Below, piece by piece: positions 43,835-52,562 of a stretch of 64,000 nucleotides of DNA. Numbering within the stretch: the first letter of the stretch is position 1; every line of letters begins with the position of its first letter. The stretch comes from JAZIHH01 sp036678685. GTDB taxonomy: Bacteria; Bacillota; UBA4882; UBA10575. The DNA lies in contig JAZIHH010000020.1 of the NCBI GenBank assembly GCA_036678685.1, positions 310,001-374,000 of the forward strand, in the 5' to 3' direction. Under the pieces are notes generated by a model that saw only the letters and a program-made list of their open reading frames with translations, did not search any database and had not been told where the DNA came from. Made by a program: the position numbers and the translations under genes.

Positions 43835-44371
43835 ATGAAAATCGGGGTGATCAGTGATACCCACGGCTCGCTCGGCGCCTGGGAGAAAGCTTATGCCAGG
43901 TACCTGAGCCGGACCGATTTGATCATCCACTGCGGGGACATCCTTTATCATGGGCCCCGCAATCCGTTACCGGCCGGCTATAACCCCGGGGCGTTGCTGG
44001 AGAAAATAAACGCGCTGGAAAAACCCGTTCTTCTGGTGCGCGGGAACTGTGATGCCGAAGTTGACCAGATGGTGCTGGATTATCCGCTGGAAGCGCCGTA
44101 CGCTCGCCTTTTCACCGGCGCTTACCGGATCTTGATCCATCACGGTCATCGGGAGCTGCCCGCCAAAACGCAAAAGGGTTATGATCTCATCATCTCCGGC
44201 CATACCCACTGCGCGGGGATTAAAAAAGAGAACGGGGTTATTTATCTCAATCCCGGCAGTCCCGCCTTACCAAAAGATGAAGGGGAGACGCCGACACTGG
44301 CGGTGATCGACGGACGGGAGATTGTCCTCTTAAACCTCGAAACCGGCGAAGTGGTCCAGCGGTGGTGTTAA
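43835..44371 (+). CDS. YfcE/MJ0936-type phosphodiesterase
   Basis: A 178-residue metallophosphoesterase. Metal ligands are visible in order: ISDTHGS (6-12), HCGDILYHG (about 32-40), VRGNCDAE (about 68-75), HHGHRE (about 105) and SGHTHCAG (about 123-131). Family members hydrolyse simple phosphodiesters such as bis-p-nitrophenyl phosphate; the natural substrate is not known. Start ATG 43835 after AAGGAGGG. A small terminator follows at 44388. Confidence 0.93.
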   Translation: MKIGVISDTHGSLGAWEKAYARYLSRTDLIIHCGDILYHGPRNPLPAGYNPGALLEKINALEKPVLLVRGNCDAEVDQMVLDYPLEAPYARLFTGAYRILIHHGHRELPAKTQKGYDLIISGHTHCAGIKKENGVIYLNPGSPALPKDEGETPTLAVIDGREIVLLNLETGEVVQRWC

Positions 44372-44387
44372 TAAGGGGTTAATCAAG

Positions 44388-44411
44388 GTCGCGATTTTGC
44401 GGCTATTTTTT
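44388..44411 (+). terminator. Terminator after the phosphodiesterase gene
   Basis: GTCGC (44388-44392) pairs with GCGGC (44399-44403) around GATTTT, then TATTTTTT. The remaining gap to 44724 has no gene; an exact 7-bp inverted repeat GTTAACT/AGTTAAC at 44506-44524 lies in it and could be an operator. Confidence 0.55.
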
Positions 44412-44724
44412 ATTCTCCAGAGACCGGAGGCCAAGCTTTCCGGCAACCAAAGTGATCGCCGCCCCAAAAGGGAATCCCCAAAGGAATCGTGAACCATACA
44501 TTGGCGTTAACTCCGTAAGTTAACCTTTGTAAAATTCCGGGGGAAGGGGTGTTAGCCGCCGGTTGGGGTTTATACTTATGGTCTTGATTTTTATCTTTGC
44601 GGAAGAAGTTTTGCCCGGGCCGGTCGGGACTCAAGGGAAACAGGCGAATAAAAGGGGAGACAGATGAAGAATCAGGGCTCCAACCCGAACGTTGCCAACA
44701 TAAATAAGGAGTCGGAGAAAGAAC

Positions 44725-45648
44725 ATGTTAGTAGTCTCAAATACCGAACTCATCCAACGGGTACTGATGGTTTTTTCCTTAACCCTTTTTGGGGTGGCGG
44801 CCCGGAAAACCGGGATCATCAAGGAAAAAGACAGGCAATCCCTGGCCGATCTAATCATGAATCTGACCTTGCCTCCGCTCGTCTTCGTAGCTGTGGCCGC
44901 CGATCTGACCTGGGAACAACTGAGCGCGGGGATCTATTCCCCCCTTCTTGGCCTGGTGTTGGTGATCACTGTTATGGCAGGTGCTTTGGGACTGGGCCGT
45001 TTGCTGCGCTGGCCGGCGCCGCAAACCAGAACCTTTTCTATCCTTTGCGCCATCCCGAATACGGGTTTTATCGGTTTGCCGGTGATCTTTGCGGTCCTGG
45101 GCCGGGAAGGCCTGGCTTATGCCGTTTTATATGATCTGGGGACGACGGTTGCCTTGTGTTCCTTGGCGATCTGGGTCCTCACCGGCCGGTCGGGGGCAAA
45201 AAAGAGTTGGAAAACGTTGCTTAACCCGGCTTTACTCGCGATGGCCGGGGGATTCCTTGTCAACCGGTTGGGAATAACCCTTCCGGAACTGGTGGTGACG
45301 CCCTTGCAAATTATGGGTAATGCCACGACCCCCCTGGCTATGCTCTTGATGGGCTCAATGCTGGGGGAGGTTAATTTACGGGATAAACGGCTGGTCCCTT
45401 TAGGACTGGTTTGCCTCGGCAAGTTAATACTCTATCCCTTCCTGGCCTCCCTCCTGGTCTTGCCTTTTAACCTGCCACCCCTGGCCCGGGCGGCCGCTTT
45501 GCTTCAGGCGGCGATGCCGAGTATGGCCAGTACTCCGGTGTTGACCCAGAAATATGGCGGCGATAATGAACTGGCGGTAACAGCGGTTTTTATCACTACT
45601 TTGTTAAGTCTCGTCACCCTCCCGCTTGCGGTTTATTGGTTGGTTTAA
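44725..45648 (+). CDS. AEC-family membrane transporter
   Basis: A 307-residue protein with about ten membrane helices in the inverted-repeat arrangement of the auxin-efflux-carrier (AEC/Mem_trans) family. MNLTLPPLVFVAVAAD near residue 46 and IPNTGFIGLPVIFAVLG near 110-126, with the QAAMPSMASTPVLTQKYGGD segment near 270, are characteristic. Bacterial members export or import carboxylates such as malate; the substrate is not known here. ATG 44725 has a weak purine site (GGAGAAAG) upstream. Confidence 0.85.
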   Translation: MLVVSNTELIQRVLMVFSLTLFGVAARKTGIIKEKDRQSLADLIMNLTLPPLVFVAVAADLTWEQLSAGIYSPLLGLVLVITVMAGALGLGRLLRWPAPQTRTFSILCAIPNTGFIGLPVIFAVLGREGLAYAVLYDLGTTVALCSLAIWVLTGRSGAKKSWKTLLNPALLAMAGGFLVNRLGITLPELVVTPLQIMGNATTPLAMLLMGSMLGEVNLRDKRLVPLGLVCLGKLILYPFLASLLVLPFNLPPLARAAALLQAAMPSMASTPVLTQKYGGDNELAVTAVFITTLLSLVTLPLAVYWLV

Positions 45649-45778
45649 AAGTTTTGGGCGTCATCCCGGCCGCCTTGACTTGGCGCTATAAATTAAGCCA
45701 CCGGCCGCCCGGTTTTTGCCCGGGCGGGGGTGGCCATGGTTTTCCGTCGCAACCCGGTCGGGGAGTTAAGACCAGGTA

Positions 45779-46483
45779 TTAATTTTGGGAGACCAAACCC
45801 AAGGCGGCGTTGACCGGAAGCGAGAAGCAGATCCCGCGGCCGGGCGTATTTAACCCGGCTTCCTGGGTAATGCGCTTCATAATCCGGGGTTTTTTCTCTT
45901 GGGGCGTTAGAATGAGAATCACGTCTTTCTCCGGTTGGATGGAGATGCCCAGAAATTTCTCCGCCTCCTTCGAACCCAGCCCCAAGCCGTGCAGTAATGT
46001 TCCTCCGGTGGCGCCGGCCGCTTTGGCGGCGTTCATCACCAGATCAGAATGGCCGCGGTCGACAATGGTGACAATCAAATCATAAGGGTTCTTCAATTCC
46101 ATGGTCCGATCCTCCGTTTCCACCTCTCTATGCTCCCTGTCGGTATCCGCCCGGCGGCAAAGATTCCAGAGGGAACGATTGATACTGTCCACCGGGAGCG
46201 TGAAGGCAATGCCGGTTCCCGGCCTATGAAAAGCAATACGTTCCTGTAATTCCGTGAGGAGGTGTGGTGTCATCCTGGCGCACTGGATGCTAAGGGCGAG
46301 CATCTTCTTGGGACTGCCGAAACCGAGCAGTTCGTAGATTTCCGACTCGACGGAGCCATAACCATGGCTTAGGAAATAAAAAGGCAACTCCTGCTTTTTG
46401 TATAAATTTTTGAGCCGATTGCCCAGACTGTAATCGACAATGGCAATTAAAACTTCCATACGGTCTTCACTTTTTTCTTTCAT
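45779..46483 (-). CDS. Duplicated PII-like regulatory protein
   Basis: A 234-residue protein made of two similar halves (about 9-105 and 132-230). Each starts MEVLIAIVDYSLGN... or YDLIVTIVDRGHSD..., and each carries HGYGSVESE / HGLGLGSKEAE, a glycine-rich T-loop-like turn, and ends like GRGICFSLPVNAALGL. This is the PII-like (GlnB-fold) family found next to DUF1538 membrane proteins. It likely senses a small molecule and controls that transporter. ATG 46483 follows GGAGGG. It is 88 bp after the DUF1538 gene, same strand. Confidence 0.78.
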   Translation of the reverse strand: MKEKSEDRMEVLIAIVDYSLGNRLKNLYKKQELPFYFLSHGYGSVESEIYELLGFGSPKKMLALSIQCARMTPHLLTELQERIAFHRPGTGIAFTLPVDSINRSLWNLCRRADTDREHREVETEDRTMELKNPYDLIVTIVDRGHSDLVMNAAKAAGATGGTLLHGLGLGSKEAEKFLGISIQPEKDVILILTPQEKKPRIMKRITQEAGLNTPGRGICFSLPVNAALGLVSQN

Positions 46484-46571
46484 GATCGCACCCTCCGTTT
46501 TCCTCTTCGCTCTTCACCGGCAAAGCTTCATCCCCGAACGACCCCGTTCGTTCGCCAACCGTCGGTGGCAG

Positions 46572-48086
46572 TTATTCTTCTTCATTATCATACAAGATAA
46601 TTGTATCTTCGGCAACCGGTATTCTGCTTTCTTTCTCCGCCCGCCGGGCTTTAATTTTATAGATCAGGCCAAAACCCTGGATGGTGAGCACCGGAGTCAA
46701 GGCGACCATGGCGACAATCCCGAAAGCGTCGGTAAAAATGTTCCCCCCGAAGGTTTCACAGGCCCCAATCGCCAGCGGGAGGAGAAAAGTTGCCGCTAAA
46801 GGCCCGGAGGCTACGGCCCCGGAGTCAAAAGCAATCGAAGTGAAGAGCGGAGGAACAACAAGCGCCAGGAGCAGCGCCAGAATATAACCGGGGATGACCA
46901 TATAAAGCAGGGAGCTCCCGGTTAAGATACGGGCCATTGATAACGCAACGGAGAAAGCCACGCCCACGGAGAGAGCAATACCCATGGCTCGGGCCGGAAT
47001 TGCCCCGTCGGTAATGTCTTCAACCTGTTCTTTCAGAACAAAGACGGCCGGTTCGGCCGCAACCACAAAATAGCCGAGGACCAGGCCGATTAGAAACAAG
47101 GCCCAGGGCGGTGTGTTCGTAATCAGGGAGCCTCCCAATTGATACCCGGCGGGCATAAAACCCACGTTCACACTGGTTAGGAAGAGAACAAGCCCCAGGT
47201 ACGTATAGAGCGACCCGATGAAGATTCTAAGCAGCGCCTTTTTACGGAGACGAAGAGCAAACAGTTGAAACAGGACAAAGACCAGGAGGATCGGGGAGAG
47301 GGCCAAGGCCACCTGCCCAAAAAACCCGGGGAAATTTGCCCAATAAAGGTGGAAGATCTGCCCGAGGGAAAGGAGTTCCGGAAGGACCAGGACACTGCCG
47401 CCCGACGGTTCAAAGAAGAGGCCCAGGACCAGCATAGTCAGAATGGGCCCGAGTAAACAGAAGGCGACCAAACCGAAACTGTCCTCTTCCGTGGTCTTGT
47501 CGCCCCGAACGGAGGCGAGCCCGAGTCCTAAGGCCATGACAAAGGGAACCATGATCGGACCGGTGGTGACGGCGCCCGATTCCCAGGCAATAGAAATAAA
47601 GTTCTTGCCGGTAAAGCCCGACAGGATGAAGGCCAGTAAGTAGCAGGCGGTCAGGATCAGGGAGAGCCGGACTTGGAAGAGGATGCGGAGAAAAGCGCCG
47701 ACCAGGGCAAGCCCGACACCCGCCGAAACGGCAAAGATAATAATCGCATCGGGGATGCCACTAACTTGTCTGGCCAAAACCAGGAGATCCGGTTCGGCCA
47801 TACAGATAAAAGTGCCAATGATGAAGGTCAGAACGATAATCAGCTTCAAATTTTTACTTTTTACCAGCGCGGCGCCGATATGTTCGCCGATGGGCATCAA
47901 AGAAACATCGACCCCGAGATTAAAGAGGGTAATACCAAGGATCATAAGAAAAGCGCTGATTAAAAAGAGAAGAACGCTGTAAAACGGCATTGGTGCGATG
48001 GTCAAATTTAAGACCAAAACAATGACGACAATTGGAAGTACTGTTAAAAAGGATTCTTTAAATTTTGCCCGTAAGAGTTTTGCCAT
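46572..48086 (-). CDS. DUF1538 duplicated membrane protein
   Basis: A 504-residue protein with about twelve membrane helices arranged as two similar halves. The recurring SIAWESGAVTTGPIMVPFVMALGLGLAS and SIAFDSGAVASGPLAATFLLPLAIGA segments and the LFNLGVDVSLMPIGEHIG start are the DUF1538 signature. Its function is not known; the association with PII-like proteins suggests a regulated transporter. Its leader (48087-48400) contains competing hairpins described separately. Confidence 0.85.
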   Translation of the reverse strand: MAKLLRAKFKESFLTVLPIVVIVLVLNLTIAPMPFYSVLLFLISAFLMILGITLFNLGVDVSLMPIGEHIGAALVKSKNLKLIIVLTFIIGTFICMAEPDLLVLARQVSGIPDAIIIFAVSAGVGLALVGAFLRILFQVRLSLILTACYLLAFILSGFTGKNFISIAWESGAVTTGPIMVPFVMALGLGLASVRGDKTTEEDSFGLVAFCLLGPILTMLVLGLFFEPSGGSVLVLPELLSLGQIFHLYWANFPGFFGQVALALSPILLVFVLFQLFALRLRKKALLRIFIGSLYTYLGLVLFLTSVNVGFMPAGYQLGGSLITNTPPWALFLIGLVLGYFVVAAEPAVFVLKEQVEDITDGAIPARAMGIALSVGVAFSVALSMARILTGSSLLYMVIPGYILALLLALVVPPLFTSIAFDSGAVASGPLAATFLLPLAIGACETFGGNIFTDAFGIVAMVALTPVLTIQGFGLIYKIKARRAEKESRIPVAEDTIILYDNEEE

Positions 48087-48165
48087 TGCCCCACCGCCTC
48101 TGTTTTATTAACCATTAAAAAGGCCAATCCTTACGTCTTTTCCCGTGAGAATGGCGCGCTTATTC

Positions 48166-48242
48166 TGAAAAAACTTCACCCCGCTTTTGTGAAGTTTTAA
48201 GTTAACAACAACCTCAAACCCACAAAAGAAAGGGGTGAAGTT
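48166..48242 (-). promoter_or_regulatory. Leader with overlapping terminator hairpins before DUF1538
   Basis: On the minus strand a 10-bp stem (48198-48189 with 48179-48170, 9-nt loop) is followed by a run of T ending at 48166-48171. Its 3' arm is also complementary to an upstream segment (48242-48221): 11 bp plus 8 bp around a small internal loop. Both foldings end at the same T tract. No minus-strand gene lies upstream, so this is a leader element, about 85-160 nt before the start codon. A possible promoter (TTGACA 48431-48426, TACAAA 48406-48401, 19-bp spacer) would put it in the transcript. The remaining leader (48250-48400) has further inverted repeats but no known riboswitch that I recognise. 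Confidence 0.5.
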
Positions 48243-48710
48243 ATTTGAGTTTCGCCAAAAACTGCTCTCTTCACCCTCGACCATATCCAATTAAAGGCAG
48301 TTCGCAAAACCGGTGCGGACCAAAGGGTTTGCCCCTTGTACTTTACGGATCTTTTTTGGCCGTGGAGTCTGTGTTGTTGTGGGTTTTAAAATCCAAGATC
48401 TTTGTACGTGTAAAAGCAGGACATTTGTCAATGCGGTTATGTTACCCGTCTGTTTTATAATCTGCTGATTATAATTATATACGGTACAGGGGGATAAGTA
48501 AAGGTCCCGCCGCCCGGCGGCCTTGAATCACAGAAGATAAATTACGGAATGGCAATGAATAGTGAGAATTTTCAAGCAATATTTAATATATTCTTTTCAG
48601 AAGGATTTTCATAATTTTTATCGAAATCAGAGAAATCCTATACCATATACCCCTACCAAGGCGGAAAAAGGGTTCAGGACCGGCCAGGGTCATATAAAGG
48701 TCCCGGAAAG

Positions 48711-48734
48711 AGGTTTTCAAGAAAACCTTTTTTT
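48711..48734 (+). terminator. Terminator-like hairpin just before the TtcA-like gene
   Basis: AGGTTTT (48711-48717) pairs with AAAACCT (48722-48728) around CAAG, followed by six T residues. It ends only about 25-37 nt before the start codon, the position of an attenuator. The upstream 48450-48710 sequence is AT-rich with a GC hairpin at about 48505-48532 and no gene. Confidence 0.5.
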
Positions 48735-48770
48735 ATATATGGGGAGGAACGATGTATATTGAAGGAGAAA

Positions 48771-49508
48771 ATGACGGGGACAAAACTTTCCTTACCGCGC
48801 CTCTACAACCGGAAAATATTAAAGGCCGTCCGTGAATTTGCCTTGATCGATCCGGGCGACCGGATTTTAGTGGGTTTTTCCGGGGGGAAAGACAGTGCGC
48901 TTCTTTTGTATTCTTTGGTTGTTCTGTCCCGCCACGGCCTGGTGGAGGCGGAGATTGCTGCCGTTACCATTGACCAGGGCATGGAAAAGGAGATTGATCC
49001 CGGACCGCTGGCCGATTTCTGCCGTTTGCTGGGCGTTGAGTTTCATCTTCTGAAAACCGGCATTGGTCAGGCCATCCGGGATTTTGACGACCCCTGCGCC
49101 CGTTGTTCCTACCTCCGGCGGGGGGTGATGAACCGGTTCGCCAGGGAGCAGGGGTTTAATAAAGTGGCGCTTGGTCACCACCATGACGACGCGGTGGAGA
49201 CTTTCCTCATGAGTATTCTTTACTCCGGGCAGATTCGTACTTTCATGCCCCGGACGTATCTGGACCGGACGGGGATAACCGTTATCCGTCCCCTGGTTTA
49301 TCTCAGGGAAAGGGAGATCAAAAAAGCTGTCCGGTTTTTGCCTTATACTCCGCTGGAACCGGTTTGCCCCTACGGGGAGTTCTCCTACCGGAAAAAGGTG
49401 AAGGATTTGCTCAACACCCTTACCCGGGAGCGCCGGTGGGTTTATACCAACCTGGCCGCGGCCATGCGGGAGGGAAACCCCATCCAATTATGGCCGCCCA
49501 AACGTTAA
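48771..49508 (+). CDS. TtcA/TilS-like PP-loop tRNA-modifying ATPase
   Basis: A 245-residue ATP-pyrophosphatase-fold protein: the PP-loop GFSGGKDSALLLYSL is near residues 36-50, followed by CARCSYLRRGVMNRFA (Cys-x-x-Cys near 110) and ALGHHHDDAVETFLM. This combination is that of TtcA, which makes 2-thiocytidine-32 in tRNA, with an Fe-S cluster held by the Cys pair. The C-terminus is shorter than the enterobacterial protein. ATG 48771 follows AAGGAG with tight spacing; TTG 48759 after GGGGAGG is the alternative. The next gene is 13 bp on. Confidence 0.8.
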   Translation: MTGTKLSLPRLYNRKILKAVREFALIDPGDRILVGFSGGKDSALLLYSLVVLSRHGLVEAEIAAVTIDQGMEKEIDPGPLADFCRLLGVEFHLLKTGIGQAIRDFDDPCARCSYLRRGVMNRFAREQGFNKVALGHHHDDAVETFLMSILYSGQIRTFMPRTYLDRTGITVIRPLVYLREREIKKAVRFLPYTPLEPVCPYGEFSYRKKVKDLLNTLTRERRWVYTNLAAAMREGNPIQLWPPKR

Positions 49509-49521
49509 AGGAGGAGTTGCC

Positions 49522-50043
49522 ATGGGAGAAACAAAATACCATAAATACCTTCAGAAGGCGAGATCTTTACCCGGTGTGGTTGATGCGTTGCTGATTGACC
49601 CGGCAGATATTGTTTTTGATGCCCGTACTTACCTGAAATGCATGTACGGATGTACCGGTTGGCATAATTCCTGGGTCTGCCCGTCGGCCCCCGGCGCTCT
49701 TAAACCCTGGGAAGCGGAACCGATTTTTCGTAAATACCGGGCGGCTCTTCTTTTGCATACCCATGATAAAAAAAGCTCGCACGAGGCCTCTTTCCATCTG
49801 GAAAGAGAAGCTTACCTCGACGGGTATTACTTTGCCTTCAGCCTCAGCGACTGCGCCCTTTGCGACCGCGAATGTGCTTATGTGGAGAACAAGCCGTGCC
49901 GCTTTCCGCAAAAAGCCCGCCCCGCCGCTCAGGGGGTGGGGATTGATGTTTTTGCCACCGCCAGAAAATTCGGGTTGCCCATCGAAACCCTGGCCGGCGA
50001 GGAGGAACAGCAAAACTGGTATTCCTTTGTTTTTTTGGAATAA
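49522..50043 (+). CDS. DUF2284 metal-binding protein
   Basis: A 173-residue Cys-rich protein: MYGCTGWHNSWVCPSAPG and SLSDCALCDRECAYVENKPCRFPQKARP carry eight Cys in the pattern of DUF2284, a predicted metal (probably zinc or Fe-S) binding family. The function is unknown. ATG 49522 after AAAGGAGG. It probably shares a transcript with the TtcA-like gene. Confidence 0.85.
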   Translation: MGETKYHKYLQKARSLPGVVDALLIDPADIVFDARTYLKCMYGCTGWHNSWVCPSAPGALKPWEAEPIFRKYRAALLLHTHDKKSSHEASFHLEREAYLDGYYFAFSLSDCALCDRECAYVENKPCRFPQKARPAAQGVGIDVFATARKFGLPIETLAGEEEQQNWYSFVFLE

Positions 50044-50310
50044 CCCTTCCGTAAAAAAATACCGGGCGGAGGAATACTAGACCACAGAGATAACAGGCAC
50101 AAGTGAATTTTTTTATGGTATAATAATCTTGACGAACCAGGATCTGCACGGGGCGGGGGTGTTATAAACAATACTTTCCACAAGGTAATTTTTATCCCCG
50201 CGGAGTATACAAGTAGTAAAATGGTCTCTTTGGTGCATGCTTTATATTAAAGCAAGGATTGCCTCTTCCGGCAGAAACGGGAAACCCAATCTTTCCAGGA
50301 GGTGGAGGTC

Positions 50311-50586
50311 TTGATTAACCGGCGGGTGGTTGTGATCATGCCAGATACCTTACTGAAGGAAGTGGACAGAATCGCCTACCAACAGTATAGCAGCAGAAGC
50401 GCCTTTATACGGGAAGCGCTAAGGCGCTTACTGGCGGAACGCCTCCTGGAGGAGAGACGGGACAAGATGGCCAAGGGCTATATAAAAATGGGTAAAATAA
50501 ACCTGGAACTGGCTGAGGAAGGGTTGGCCGGCGACATGGGCGCCATGGACGAATACCTGGAGAGTCTGGCGGGCGGAGGAGAGTAG
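50311..50586 (+). CDS. Ribbon-helix-helix antitoxin of the EndoAI/MazE type
   Basis: A 91-residue protein with an N-terminal ribbon-helix-helix (RRVVVIMPDTLLKEVDRIAY, SRSAFIREALRRLL) and an acidic C-terminal tail that would wrap the toxin. TTG 50311 after AGGAGGTGGAGG is preferred over GTG 50302. It precedes a MazF-like toxin by 5 bp. A perfect TATAAT at 50119-50124 may be its promoter -10, but no convincing -35 was seen. Confidence 0.88.
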   Translation: MINRRVVVIMPDTLLKEVDRIAYQQYSSRSAFIREALRRLLAERLLEERRDKMAKGYIKMGKINLELAEEGLAGDMGAMDEYLESLAGGGE

Positions 50587-50591
50587 GTTAT

Positions 50592-50945
50592 TTGGTAGTT
50601 AAACGGGGAGATTTATTTTTTGCCGATCTTAATCCGGTCGTTGGGTCGGAACAGGGCGGACTCAGGCCGGTTTTAATCATTCAGAATGATATTGGGAACA
50701 ATTACAGCCCGACCACGATCATAGCGGCTGTTACCTCGCGGATTAAACGGGCGAAACTGCCTACGCATGTGGAAATCAAAAAGGATAACAGCCCGTTGAA
50801 CCGTGATTCCGTCATCCTCTGTGAACAATTGCGCACCATCGACAAAAAACGGCTGACGGAAAAGATTGGCTGTTTGGATAAGGAGACGATGAAAAAAGTC
50901 GATACTGCCCTGGGGATTAGTCTGGAACTGATTCCTTTACAATGA
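50592..50945 (+). CDS. MazF/PemK-family endoribonuclease toxin (EndoA type)
   Basis: A 117-residue toxin that opens VKRGDLFFADLNPVVGSEQGG and then RPVLIIQNDIGN, followed by SPTTIIAAVTS, the MazF fold; the Arg and Thr/Ser catalytic residues are present (R in GGLRPVL, T in AAVTS). In Bacillus, EndoA cleaves UACAU in mRNA; the cleavage site here is not known. TTG 50592 follows the antitoxin gene by 5 bp. Full length, so probably active. Confidence 0.93.
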   Translation: MVVKRGDLFFADLNPVVGSEQGGLRPVLIIQNDIGNNYSPTTIIAAVTSRIKRAKLPTHVEIKKDNSPLNRDSVILCEQLRTIDKKRLTEKIGCLDKETMKKVDTALGISLELIPLQ

Positions 50946-51036
50946 CGGAGAATTACAATCTTGTATCGGGGGAAGGATTTTCCGGGGTCATGAAGAAGGA
51001 ATTTTGATCGGATCTGTATGAACGGGGGTATCGGCC

Positions 51037-52524
51037 GTGGCAGAAGAAAAGGTTAGAGTCAGATTTGCTCCGAGTCCTACCGGTTATCTTCATATCGGAG
51101 GCGCGCGGACCGCCCTTTACAACCGGCTGTTGGCCGGGAAAAAGAAGGGTTTTTTTCTTTTACGCATTGAAGATACCGACCGCTCACGCTACCTTCCGGA
51201 AGCCCTGGATGATATTATGACCGGACTGAAATGGCTGGGACTGGAGTGGGATGAAGGTCCCGACGTGGGCGGCCCGGTGGGTCCTTATCAACAATCGGAA
51301 CGGATTCCCCTTTACCAGAAGTATGCCCGGCAACTGGTGGAAGAAGGAAAAGCCTATTATTGTTTCTGTTCTCCCGAACGGCTGCAGGCTTTACGCCAGC
51401 GGCAGGAGGCGGCCAAAGATCCTGCGGGATACGGTTATGACGGTCATTGCCGGGATTTGCCCGAAGAAGAGCAAGAGAAATACATAGCGGAAGGGAGAAA
51501 ACCGGTTATCCGTTTCAAGATGCCCCGGGAGGGAAAGGTCCGGGTCGTCGATGCTTTGCGGGGCGAAATGATTTTTGACTTGCAGACCCTGGATGATTTT
51601 GTCCTCTTGAAATCGGACGGTTTTCCCACTTACCACCTGGCCAACGTGGTCGACGATCACCTGATGAAAATCACCCATGTGATGCGGGGAGATGAATGGA
51701 TTGCCAGCACCCCGCGGCACGTCTTGTTGTACCAGGCCTTTGGCTGGGAGGCGCCGGTCTTTTTACACCTTCCGGTTTTGTTGTCGCCGGACGGCAAGGG
51801 CAAACTCAGCAAAAGACATGGAGCCACCAGTCTCCGCGAGTTCCGGGAGAAAGGTTATTTGCCGGAAGCCCTCAATAATTTCCTCCTGCTTTTGGGCTGG
51901 CATCCCCCTGACGACCGGGAGCTTTTCACCCTGGAGGAAGCAATGGAGGTTTTTTCTCCCGAGCGGATCAGCACTTCGCCGGTGGCCTTTTCGCTGGACA
52001 AGTTGAACTGGTTCAACGGTGTTTATATTCGCAAGCTCACGCCGGAAGAGTTGGCCGCCCGGGTTCTGCCCTTTTTACAAAAAGATGGTTTGTTGCCCGA
52101 GCCCTGTCCTCCGGAGCGTTTTAATTACCTGGTCCGGATTATGCCTTTGGTGCAGGAAAGGTTGAAGCTGCTCTCGGAAATCACGGAAATGGCCGGTTAT
52201 TTTTTGCGGGAGGAGATTCCTCCCCCGCCCCGGGAACTCTTGATTCCGAAAAAAAGCACCGCCGACCAGACCCGGCTTTTGTTGATTGAAGCCGAAAAAG
52301 AATTGGCGAAGGTCGATGATTTTTCCAGTGAGACTTTGGAAACAGCCCTGCGGCGGCTGGCCGCTTCTTTGGGCGTAAAACCGGGGACATTCTTTATGCC
52401 CCTACGGGTGGCCGTGACCGGGAAAACAGCTACCCCCGGCCTTTTTGAAACGATGGCCGTGATCGGCAAAGAACGGGTCCTCCGGCGGATTAGAGCCGCC
52501 GCCGGGATTTTGGCCGGCGATTGA
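51037..52524 (+). CDS. gltX: Glutamyl-tRNA synthetase
   Basis: A 495-residue class I synthetase. RFAPSPTGYLHIGGARTALYN holds the HIGH motif (HIGG) at residues 17-20 and KLSKRHG is near 253-259; the C-terminal anticodon-binding domain follows. GTG 51037 starts after a weak GGGGG site. No T-box leader was found in the 91 bp before it. It may charge both tRNA-Glu and tRNA-Gln if GatCAB is used; the window has a tRNA-Gln but no glnS. Confidence 0.97.
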   Translation: MAEEKVRVRFAPSPTGYLHIGGARTALYNRLLAGKKKGFFLLRIEDTDRSRYLPEALDDIMTGLKWLGLEWDEGPDVGGPVGPYQQSERIPLYQKYARQLVEEGKAYYCFCSPERLQALRQRQEAAKDPAGYGYDGHCRDLPEEEQEKYIAEGRKPVIRFKMPREGKVRVVDALRGEMIFDLQTLDDFVLLKSDGFPTYHLANVVDDHLMKITHVMRGDEWIASTPRHVLLYQAFGWEAPVFLHLPVLLSPDGKGKLSKRHGATSLREFREKGYLPEALNNFLLLLGWHPPDDRELFTLEEAMEVFSPERISTSPVAFSLDKLNWFNGVYIRKLTPEELAARVLPFLQKDGLLPEPCPPERFNYLVRIMPLVQERLKLLSEITEMAGYFLREEIPPPPRELLIPKKSTADQTRLLLIEAEKELAKVDDFSSETLETALRRLAASLGVKPGTFFMPLRVAVTGKTATPGLFETMAVIGKERVLRRIRAAAGILAGD

Positions 52525-52562
52525 CAGGGCTTGTCATTATGAAGAAGGAGGAAGGTGAAAAG

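Noticed and set aside
44506..44524. GTTAACT/AGTTAAC inverted repeat as a regulator site
   Set aside because: It is a single 7-bp palindrome with no promoter nearby; mentioned only as a possible operator.
45690..45735. GC-rich hairpin between the AEC and PII-like genes as a terminator
   Set aside because: The stem is clear but no T run follows on either strand.
48320..48400. Cyclic di-GMP riboswitch in the DUF1538 leader
   Set aside because: Only a GGGCAAACC-like stretch fits; the ACGCAAAGCC-type second part and the receptor helix are absent.
50946..51036. T-box leader for gltX
   Set aside because: The gap is only 91 bp and has no AGGGTGG-type antiterminator motif.
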